Below are positions 1 through 5,086 of a DNA stretch of 8,258 nucleotides, one piece after another. A model generated the notes under the pieces. That model saw only the letters and a program-made list of their open reading frames with translations, did no database searches and was not told the origin of the DNA. The stretch's first letter is position 1, and each line of letters opens with the position of its first letter. The translations under genes were made by a program, and so were the position numbers. Origin of the DNA: DUVT01 sp041675865 (GTDB lineage Bacteria > Bacillota_I > Bacilli_A > ML615J-28 > CAG-698); contig JBAYTA010000079.1 in NCBI GenBank assembly GCA_041675865.1, positions 1 through 8,258 of the forward strand, written 5' to 3'.

Positions 1-185
1 GAGAACAAAAAATGAATAAAATTATAACCTTTTTCTTCATTTGTGAACTGAAAGTTCAAATCCTCATAGATACCTTTTGGAATCAAAAATGTTAGTAGAT
101 ATGTTATAAACATAAATGAAACAAGGATTATACAAACAGTAATAAATGAACGCTTATTTATTTTTAATATTTTTTCATTATTCAT
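1..185 (-). CDS. N-terminus of a probable YfcC/DcuC-type membrane transporter (partial)
   Basis: Only the first 61 codons are in the window; the gene continues past the left edge. The start is an ATG at 183-185 on the minus strand, preceded by an AAAGGA ribosome binding site about 10 nt upstream. A short basic N-terminus (KINKRSF) leads into one long hydrophobic helix, about residues 14-35, which ends in LTFLIPKGIYE. A first helix ending in a 'LT-x-x-IP-x-G-x-Y' turn is characteristic of the YfcC/DcuC/AbgT group of ion-coupled carboxylate or amino-acid transporters, so I infer an inner-membrane carrier. The start lies inside the end of the upstream acyltransferase fusion gene (8-nt overlap, 178-185), so the two are probably co-transcribed and translationally coupled. 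The family call rests on one helix only, and another polytopic membrane protein is possible. Confidence 0.5.
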   Translation of the reverse strand, partial: MNNEKILKINKRSFITVCIILVSFMFITYLLTFLIPKGIYEDLNFQFTNEEKGYNFIHFLF

Positions 186-2097
186 GTAGTTTAGTTTCCT
201 TTAAATATTTATTGTAAAGAGCTTCGCCAACAACTGACCATTTGACTGAAGTTTTAGGGTTTTCTGGTACAAAATAATACAAAGTATTATCATGATAAAC
301 TTCAAAATTTTCATTTGCTCCAAAAGGAATTGCTGGTATGTTTTGTAGTTTAAATAATTTATTCACTTTTTCATCATTAATTGTTCCATTGTAATGAAGA
401 CCATTAATATCTAAAATAACAATTCCACTTCCTGATTCGATAAATCCTTTGCCTTTTTGATCAGGAAGTTTTAATGTAACAGATGAACTTAATCTAAAAT
501 CAACATTTTCTACATTTTTAGCTTCATAATCTTTTTGTAATAAGTACCAGTCTTTAATTGTTTTTGGAATTAATTTTTCATTTGTAATGAATTCATAGTA
601 ATTATTAAGTTCTATATCAACACCACATTTTGAACAAGTAATATGACTATCTTTAGTTTCTAAACTAAATTCGCTATTACATTTTGGACATAGATATAAA
701 ATATTTTCTAAACCTTCTGCGAATTTATCGCCTTTAAAATAAACTTTATTTTTTTCTTGCCAAATGAAATCATTATAATATAATTTCTCATAAAGAATTG
801 ATTTAATTTCTTCAAGTGATTTTTCTTTTAAATCTTCTTTAGTAAATAATAGTTCATATTCAAGATCAACTCTACCTTTTCGAATATTGCTAGCCCATTT
901 TGGTTTAGTCATATAACCACCTTGGATTAGGCCAATATAAATAGGTACATTTAAGTGCTTGAGCAATTTTTCTGTTGCTGGAGCAATAGTTTCTAGTTCG
1001 CCATAAGCGCTTAGTCTACCTTCTGGAGCAATTCCTAAGATTCCCCCTGAGTTGATTACTTTCTTAATATTCTTAATTGCACTTATATCTGGTTGATATA
1101 AAAATTTAGGAAAACAACCAAGACGATAAAGAAGTCTACCTAATTTGTAATTGCAGAAGTAGTAGAATGCCATTATTGCATTTACTCGTTTTGGATAAAG
1201 TGGAATAAATGTATACATCCAGTCTAGAAATGACGGATGATTATATAATAATATAAATGGTTCGTTAACATTTGCAAATATTTCAACGTTTTTCACATTC
1301 AAATTAACTTTCTTAAAGAACATTTTTTTCAAAAGGTTTTTAAAGAACCAGTATACAAATTTTCCTGGCTCTTTTACATTGTTTTGGAAAAACTTCATAT
1401 TCTTTTTTGGTTTTTTTGTGAAAACTTTTTGAATAACTTTATAATATTTGATTGTTAAAACTGTGAGTATCAAAAGAATTAAAATTAGGAAGAAAAATAT
1501 TTTAGAATCAACTAATAAATTTCCTAATGTAATTGATAAAATAATTGAAGGGATTGTTCCAAGAGTTGTAATTAAAATATATTTTAAGAACTTCATTTTT
1601 GAATTAGCACATGTAAAGGCAATTAAGCCATAAGGGATTACTGGTAAAAAATATAAGAATACAACTTTTTTACTTAATTTCTTTTCTTCAGTGATCTTAT
1701 CTAAATTTTCTAATTGTTTTTCTTTTTTTAAATAATACTCACTTATATTTGTTCGTAAAATTCTTATAATTACAAACATTAATAGATTGCCTAAAAATAC
1801 TCCAGCTAAAATAGTGATAAATGCGGGAATGGGTTCTAAGACAACACCTGCCATAATTTGTAGAGGTGCTGCAGGGATAAAAGTAATAAGAATTAAAATT
1901 CCTTGTACAAATCCAAATACAAGAAATGAGAAAATACCATACTCTGCAAATTTTTCTTGTACAACTTCCCATGATTTAAGTTCAAATGCTTGTTTAATTG
2001 GGTCAATTAAGTCTAGTGTTAAAAATGTAAGTCCTGTTAGGACTCCCAAAATAATAATAATCGTAATAAAACTTTTAAATAATTTCTTCTTTTTCAT
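178..2097 (-). CDS. VTT/DedA-like membrane domain fused to a PlsC-type acyltransferase with a zinc ribbon
   Basis: 639 residues, in three recognisable parts. Residues 1-225 are a membrane domain: helices near 8-28, 54-76, 84-113, 145-162, 170-193 and 199-217. The re-entrant segments FIPAAPLQIMAG (73-84) and FLPVIPYGLIAF (150-161) are typical of the VTT (SNARE-associated, DedA/TVP38) family. VTT proteins are lipid flippases or scramblases, or transporters. Residues about 265-450 are a PlsC/LPLAT acyltransferase domain: motif I is NHPSFLD (286-292, catalytic pair His287/Asp292) and motif III is APEGRLS (357-363), where the usual form is PEGTRS. This family acylates lysophosphatidate or related lipids from acyl-CoA, acyl-ACP or acyl-phosphate. 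Residues 470-491 form a CPKC...CSKC zinc ribbon. Residues 500-639 are unassigned, beta-rich and soluble. A strong promoter lies just upstream, although the ribosome binding site is weak (AGAAAG). The likely role is membrane phospholipid synthesis or remodelling. The acyl acceptor and any flipping activity are inference. Confidence 0.87.
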   Translation of the reverse strand: MKKKKLFKSFITIIIILGVLTGLTFLTLDLIDPIKQAFELKSWEVVQEKFAEYGIFSFLVFGFVQGILILITFIPAAPLQIMAGVVLEPIPAFITILAGVFLGNLLMFVIIRILRTNISEYYLKKEKQLENLDKITEEKKLSKKVVFLYFLPVIPYGLIAFTCANSKMKFLKYILITTLGTIPSIILSITLGNLLVDSKIFFFLILILLILTVLTIKYYKVIQKVFTKKPKKNMKFFQNNVKEPGKFVYWFFKNLLKKMFFKKVNLNVKNVEIFANVNEPFILLYNHPSFLDWMYTFIPLYPKRVNAIMAFYYFCNYKLGRLLYRLGCFPKFLYQPDISAIKNIKKVINSGGILGIAPEGRLSAYGELETIAPATEKLLKHLNVPIYIGLIQGGYMTKPKWASNIRKGRVDLEYELLFTKEDLKEKSLEEIKSILYEKLYYNDFIWQEKNKVYFKGDKFAEGLENILYLCPKCNSEFSLETKDSHITCSKCGVDIELNNYYEFITNEKLIPKTIKDWYLLQKDYEAKNVENVDFRLSSSVTLKLPDQKGKGFIESGSGIVILDINGLHYNGTINDEKVNKLFKLQNIPAIPFGANENFEVYHDNTLYYFVPENPKTSVKWSVVGEALYNKYLKETKLHE

Positions 2098-2124
2098 ACT
2101 TCAATCTTTCTATATTTTTTAATC

Positions 2125-2153
2125 ATTATACCATAATCTATTTTAAATGTTAA
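2125..2153 (-). promoter_or_regulatory. Sigma-A-type promoter for the VTT-acyltransferase gene
   Basis: Read on the minus strand: TTAACA (2148-2153), a 17-bp spacer, then TATAAT (2125-2130). A TGn extended -10 element lies directly before the -10 box (TGGTATAAT). The expected start point is near 2118, giving a leader of only about 20 nt before the ATG at 2097. Spacing and both boxes are near consensus, so this is a confident call from sequence alone. Confidence 0.8.
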
Positions 2154-2226
2154 GGTATTTTGAGAATAGCTTTAGAACATTAAACTAAAGAAAAGCATAA
2201 AATAATACATAGAATAGGGGTATAAT

Positions 2227-2760
2227 ATGAAGAACAAATCCAATTCAAAAGATATTTCTGTTGCAATTATTGCAGGTTATGTTGGAGAATTTATTGAAGA
2301 CTTTGTTGCTAGATTTCTTCATGATTATACAAACACTAAATATATCCTAGTTGATTTTACACCTGGAATCATATCATCTGTTGCAGCTAATGTAACTTTA
2401 GAATTAATGGGGGATACTAATGTTATTTATTCAAGCTTTCTTGCTGGTGGATTAATTTATGCAATAATATCTCAATATAATGAAAAAGTTAAAAAAGAAG
2501 AAGTTGATTATAACAATTTAGTATATAGGTTTATATTTGATTCTAGTTTAATAACAATAGTATTATATTTTTATAAAAAGTTTTTAGAATATATAAAGAA
2601 ATATCAAAAGAGACATTATGAAGGAATTATAAATCAACTAATAAAAGATGTAATAAGAGCATTACCAATATCTATTTATTTTGGTTATATACAGTTTATA
2701 GGAAATTTAAATGAGCAAAAAGAGGGAGAAGAAGATAGCGAAAAATGTAGTAAAAAGTAA
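2227..2760 (+). CDS. Hypothetical membrane protein, 177 aa
   Basis: I do not recognise this protein. The start is supported by a TAGGGG ribosome binding site at 2215-2220, six bases before the ATG. Hydrophobic stretches likely to be membrane segments lie at about residues 38-60 (weak, contains VDFTPGIISSVAANV), 66-83, 98-118 and 143-160. They are separated by charged loops (NEKVKKEEVDYNN at 85-97 and KKYQKRHYEG at 124-133). The C-terminal tail, residues 161-177, is highly charged (EQKEGEED followed by lysines). No enzymatic motif, signal peptide or lipobox is visible. It is divergent from the acyltransferase fusion gene, with a 129-bp spacer, and is followed 58 bp downstream by a GNAT-like gene that has its own promoter, so co-function with either neighbour is unproven. 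Codon use matches the neighbours. It is likely real because it has a ribosome binding site, a long open frame and an alternating hydrophobic/charged pattern. Confidence 0.7.
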   Translation: MKNKSNSKDISVAIIAGYVGEFIEDFVARFLHDYTNTKYILVDFTPGIISSVAANVTLELMGDTNVIYSSFLAGGLIYAIISQYNEKVKKEEVDYNNLVYRFIFDSSLITIVLYFYKKFLEYIKKYQKRHYEGIINQLIKDVIRALPISIYFGYIQFIGNLNEQKEGEEDSEKCSKK

Positions 2761-2767
2761 ATAATTG

Positions 2768-2796
2768 TTTACGTAATCTAAAAAAAGATGTATAAT
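2768..2796 (+). promoter_or_regulatory. Probable promoter for the GNAT-like gene
   Basis: TTTACG (2768-2773), a 17-bp spacer and a perfect TATAAT (2791-2796). The stretch GTATAATATAAAT around this -10 box recurs exactly at the rplU promoter (3975-3987), which supports it as a real start site. The -35 box matches only four of six consensus bases. The predicted start is near 2803, immediately before the GGAGG ribosome binding site at 2808-2812. Confidence 0.6.
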
Positions 2797-2818
2797 ATAA
2801 ATAATCTGGAGGCTAGTA

Positions 2819-3940
2819 ATGATTGAAATTAAAGAAATAAATAGTAAAAGGGATATAAAGAAATTTGTAGACTTTCCAAATAAGTTATATAGGGATAATG
2901 AATACTATGTTCCTGCATTTTATGCTGATGAATTAAATATGCTTAACCCTAAAAAGAACCCAGCCTACCAATATAGCGAAACTAAATTATTTTTAGCTTA
3001 TAAAAATAAAAAAATTGTAGGTAGAATTTGTGCATTAATTAATCATGCATATAATGAAAAGAAGAATTTAAAACAAATTAGATTTTGTAGATATGATGTT
3101 ATTGATGATGTTGAAGTAAGTAAAAGATTATTTTCTGAAGTTTTTAAATGGGCTAAAGAAAGAGATTTGAATCAAGTTATTGGGCCAATTGGCTTTAGTG
3201 ATTTGGACAAGCAAGGGCTTTTAATTGAAGGGTTTGAAGAATATAGTAATACTATTACTCTTTATAATCATCCATACTACTTTGAACACTTAACTCAAAT
3301 AGGTTTTGATAAAGATGTTGACTGGGTAGAGTTTCAAGTATTTACACCAAAAGATCTAAATGAGAGAATTGAAAAACTATCAAAACTGATAATCAGAAGA
3401 TATGGTTATAAAGTAGTTAAATTAAAGAAGAGAAAAGAAATAGGGAATTATGTAAATAAAGCATTTGATTTGGTAAATGAAGCATTTGCACATTTATATG
3501 GTGTTGTTCCATTAAATGATGACCAAATAAAAGTTGCTGCAAAACAATTTGTTTCGCTAGTAAATATGGATTATTTATATATAATTGAAAATAAAGAAGG
3601 CGAAATGATTGGTTTTGGAATTTTAGTTCCTTCACTTAATGCAGCAACAAAAAAATCTAATGGTAGATTATTCCCGTTTGGTTTATTAAGAGCACTAAAA
3701 GCTCTTAAAACTCACAAAGTTTTAGATATGTATATTGTTGCGGTTAAACCTGCTTACCATAATTTAGGTGTTAATGCTTTAATACTTGCTGAAGGAATTA
3801 AAACTGCTATTGAAAATGGTGTTGAATATGCAGAAACTGGTCCTGAACTTGATACAAATGAAGAAGTTAAAGCTCAATGGAAAGAATTTCAAACAAGACA
3901 ACACAGACGCCGTCGTTGTTTCAAATTAGATTTAAAATAA
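2819..3940 (+). CDS. GNAT-like N-acyltransferase family protein, 373 aa
   Basis: Start ATG at 2819, six bases after a strong GGAGG site (2808-2812). At 373 residues it is about twice the size of a single GNAT domain. It resembles the double-domain, YghO-like acetyltransferase-related proteins common in Bacteroidetes and Firmicutes. The N-terminal half contains LFLAYKNKKIVGRICALIN (57-75), a typical GNAT beta-strand pair. The block IGPIGFSDLDKQGLLIEGF (121-139) and YNHPYYFEHLTQIGF (149-163) are the hallmarks I associate with this family. In the C-terminal half, YLYIIENKEGEMIGFGILV (253-271) and MYIVAVKPAYHNLGVNALI (304-322) look like GNAT strands 2-4 and the acyl-CoA loop. ETGPELDTNEEVKAQW (339-354) follows. 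The protein is soluble and cytoplasmic. The acyl donor and acceptor are unknown, and catalysis is assumed from the fold. No terminator separates it from the rplU promoter. Confidence 0.75.
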   Translation: MIEIKEINSKRDIKKFVDFPNKLYRDNEYYVPAFYADELNMLNPKKNPAYQYSETKLFLAYKNKKIVGRICALINHAYNEKKNLKQIRFCRYDVIDDVEVSKRLFSEVFKWAKERDLNQVIGPIGFSDLDKQGLLIEGFEEYSNTITLYNHPYYFEHLTQIGFDKDVDWVEFQVFTPKDLNERIEKLSKLIIRRYGYKVVKLKKRKEIGNYVNKAFDLVNEAFAHLYGVVPLNDDQIKVAAKQFVSLVNMDYLYIIENKEGEMIGFGILVPSLNAATKKSNGRLFPFGLLRALKALKTHKVLDMYIVAVKPAYHNLGVNALILAEGIKTAIENGVEYAETGPELDTNEEVKAQWKEFQTRQHRRRRCFKLDLK

Positions 3941-3944
3941 TAAA

Positions 3945-3962
3945 TAAATGTTTTGACATTTA
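3945..3962. repeat. 7-bp inverted repeat overlapping the rplU -35 box
   Basis: TAAATGT (3945-3951) and ACATTTA (3956-3962) are perfect inverted arms around a 4-nt centre (TTTG). The TTGACA -35 box (3953-3958) lies inside it. It is not an intrinsic terminator for the upstream gene on the plus strand, because A-rich rather than T-rich sequence follows. It could be an operator, or chance in AT-rich DNA. Confidence 0.4.
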
Positions 3963-3981
3963 AATAAAAAAAGTGTATAAT
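3953..3981 (+). promoter_or_regulatory. Consensus sigma-A promoter of the rplU-prp-rpmA operon
   Basis: Perfect TTGACA (3953-3958), a 17-bp spacer and perfect TATAAT (3976-3981). This is the strongest promoter in the window, as expected for ribosomal protein genes. The predicted start is near 3988, so the transcript begins with the L21-leader-type RNA. Confidence 0.92.
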
Positions 3982-3987
3982 ATAAAT

Positions 3988-4094
3988 GTTGTAAAAAGCA
4001 ACCGCACAGAACAGGTATAAAAGTGATATATTCTAATGAATTATTCCACCTTAGATGGCGTGTCTTAAATATAATACGAGGAGGTGCTTTAAGA
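3988..4094 (+). promoter_or_regulatory. L21 leader RNA (cis-regulatory 5' UTR of rplU)
   Basis: A 107-nt leader lies between the predicted transcription start and the rplU ATG. It contains blocks I recognise from the Firmicutes L21 leader: ACCGCACAGAACAGGT at 4001-4016 and CACCTTAGATGGCGTGTC at 4047-4064. The AGGT (4013-4016) and ACCT (4048-4051) segments can pair around an AT-rich loop. A small hairpin at the 5' end is formed by GTTGT (3988-3992) and GCAAC (3998-4002). Known members lie upstream of rplU and are thought to mediate feedback control by a ribosomal protein; the ligand here is inferred by family. A GTG-started in-frame extension (from 4023) runs through the conserved RNA and is not coding. 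Confidence 0.82.
4079..4086 (+). promoter_or_regulatory. Ribosome binding site fixing the rplU start
   Basis: AGGAGGTG lies 8 nt before the ATG at 4095 and is near-perfectly complementary to the 3' end of 16S rRNA. It decides the start in favour of 4095 rather than the in-frame upstream GTG at 4023, which would add 24 residues unlike any L21 N-terminus. Confidence 0.9.
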
Positions 4095-4394
4095 ATGTAT
4101 GCAGTAATTGAAACTGGTGGAAAACAATATCGCGTAGCTAAAGATGATGTTTTATATATCGAAAAACTTGATGTTGAAGCTGAAGGCGAAGTTGTTTTTG
4201 ATAAAGTATTAATGGTTAACGGTAAAGTTGGCGCACCATATGTTAAAGGAGCTAAAGTTAAGGCTGTAGTTCAAAAACAAGGTAGAGCTAAAAAAATTAT
4301 CGTTTACAAATACAAACCAAAGAAAAACTACCATAAAAAACAAGGTCATCGTCAACCTTATACTAAAGTTCAAATTTTAGAAATTGAAGGTTAA
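4095..4394 (+). CDS. rplU: 50S ribosomal protein L21
   Basis: 99 residues, the usual L21 length. L21 binds 23S rRNA in the large subunit. The N-terminus MYAVIETGGKQYRV and the basic C-terminal signature KPKKNYHKKQGHRQPYTKV (residues 74-92) are diagnostic. The start at 4095 is set by the AGGAGGTG site and by homology of the N-terminus. It is the first gene of the operon, read from the consensus promoter through the L21 leader RNA. prp begins two bases after its stop, so the two are almost certainly translationally coupled. Nothing is missing or unusual in the protein. Confidence 0.98.
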   Translation: MYAVIETGGKQYRVAKDDVLYIEKLDVEAEGEVVFDKVLMVNGKVGAPYVKGAKVKAVVQKQGRAKKIIVYKYKPKKNYHKKQGHRQPYTKVQILEIEG

Positions 4395-4396
4395 TA

Positions 4397-4711
4397 ATGA
4401 TAAAAGTTAGTATTAAATCTGACAAAGAATGTAATATTAACTATATCTTTGTTAGCGGACATGCAAATTATTCTGTATCTGGTAGCGATATTGTTTGTGC
4501 TGCGGTGTCTACAGCAATGTATATGACTGCGAATTTGATTGAAAAAGTGTGTCCAGGATATACTTTTCTTGAAAATGAAAAAGAAGCTACTATGGAATTA
4601 AAAATAACTGAGTCTAATGAATTTACTAATATTGCTTTAAATAATTTAGTAGAAACTTTAGAATCATTAGAATTAGACTATAAAAAGTACATTAAGATTA
4701 ATAAAATTTGA
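4397..4711 (+). CDS. prp: Ribosomal-processing cysteine protease Prp
   Basis: 104 residues, the normal size for this family (formerly YsxB, DUF464). Prp is a cytoplasmic cysteine protease that removes the N-terminal extension of ribosomal protein L27. The conserved segment GHANYSVSGSDIVCAAVS (residues 21-38) carries the catalytic pair His22 and Cys34, at the same positions I recall for the Staphylococcus aureus enzyme. It sits between rplU (2-nt gap) and rpmA (19-nt gap), the standard order in Firmicutes. There is no strong Shine-Dalgarno site of its own, so translation probably depends on ribosomes finishing rplU. It ends on TGA at the expected length, evidence that TGA is a stop codon in this organism. 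The substrate is encoded next door. Confidence 0.95.
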   Translation: MIKVSIKSDKECNINYIFVSGHANYSVSGSDIVCAAVSTAMYMTANLIEKVCPGYTFLENEKEATMELKITESNEFTNIALNNLVETLESLELDYKKYIKINKI

Positions 4712-4730
4712 AATTAAGGAGGTAATACTC

Positions 4731-4757
4731 ATGTTTAAATTAAATATTCAGTTTTTC
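4731..4757 (+). other. Codons for the Prp-removed L27 pre-peptide
   Basis: These nine codons encode MFKLNIQFF. The predicted cleavage lies after Phe9, leaving ASKK as the mature N-terminus. The pattern (basic residue, Leu-Asn-hydrophobic-Gln-Phe-Phe, then Ala-Ser-Lys) fits the known Prp recognition sequence, and an intact Prp gene lies directly upstream. Confidence 0.88.
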
Positions 4758-5012
4758 GCATCAAAGAAAGCAGGAGGATCTACTAAAAACGGTCGTGACT
4801 CGATTGGTAAGAGATTAGGCATGAAACTTGCTGATGGCGAGTATGCTACTGCTGGTTCAATTATATTTCGTCAAAGAGGAACTAAAATTCACCCTGGAAA
4901 CAATGTAGGAAGAGGTTCAGACGATACATTATTTGCAACCATGAATGGATATGTAAAATATGAGCGTAAAGGAAAAGACAGAAAACAAGTGTCTATTTAC
5001 GAAACAAGATAA
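4731..5012 (+). CDS. rpmA: 50S ribosomal protein L27, with Prp-cleaved pre-sequence
   Basis: 93 residues. L27 sits near the peptidyl transferase centre, and its mature N-terminus reaches toward the tRNA acceptor ends. The protein starts MFKLNIQFF-ASKKAGGSTKNGRDS. The first nine residues match the Firmicutes-type extension that must be cut after the two phenylalanines to expose ASKK. The body has the family blocks SIGKRLGMKLADGE (24-37) and SIIFRQRGTKIHPGNNVGRG (43-62). A full AAGGAGGT site (4717-4723 region) precedes the ATG, suggesting strong independent initiation unlike prp. It is the last gene before the operon terminator. All expected conserved regions are present. Confidence 0.98.
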   Translation: MFKLNIQFFASKKAGGSTKNGRDSIGKRLGMKLADGEYATAGSIIFRQRGTKIHPGNNVGRGSDDTLFATMNGYVKYERKGKDRKQVSIYETR

Positions 5013-5014
5013 AT

Positions 5015-5045
5015 AAATATGCACTTTAATGTGCATATTTTTTTT
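5015..5045 (+). terminator. Intrinsic terminator of the rplU operon
   Basis: Perfect 10-bp inverted repeat: AAATATGCAC (5015-5024), six-base loop TTTAAT, GTGCATATTT (5031-5040). The T run extends over 5038-5045. It begins two bases after the rpmA stop. The stem is AU-rich at its base, so some readthrough into obgE is plausible. Confidence 0.87.
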
Positions 5046-5086
5046 AAATAATAAAATTTTGATTATAATATATTTGGAGTGATTAA

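Noticed and set aside
1448..2122. Plus-strand open frames opposite the acyltransferase fusion gene
   Set aside because: No ribosome binding sites, unnatural composition, and fully antisense to a gene with clear domains.
2711..2764. Tiny 17-codon lysine-rich frame (MSKKREKK...) overlapping the end of the 177-residue gene
   Set aside because: Only a weak AGGAAA upstream, very short, and fully explained by A/G-rich sequence at the end of the larger gene. A C-terminal frameshift was considered but there is no support without homologues.
3417..3635. Minus-strand frame inside the GNAT-like gene
   Set aside because: Low-complexity Leu/Gln/His translation, an antisense shadow of the real coding strand.
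4023..4094. GTG-started 24-residue N-terminal extension of L21
   Set aside because: It runs through the conserved L21 leader RNA, lacks a ribosome binding site and is unlike any L21 N-terminus. The AGGAGGTG site fixes the start at 4095.
4397..4711. Possibility that TGA encodes Trp here (Mycoplasma code)
   Set aside because: prp ends on TGA at the normal family length, immediately before the rpmA ribosome binding site, and Trp is written as TGG elsewhere.
5064..5069. TATAAT before obgE as a promoter -10 box
   Set aside because: The -35 position falls in the terminator T tract with a poor match, and the start point would land on the ribosome binding site. It is possible but not supportable.
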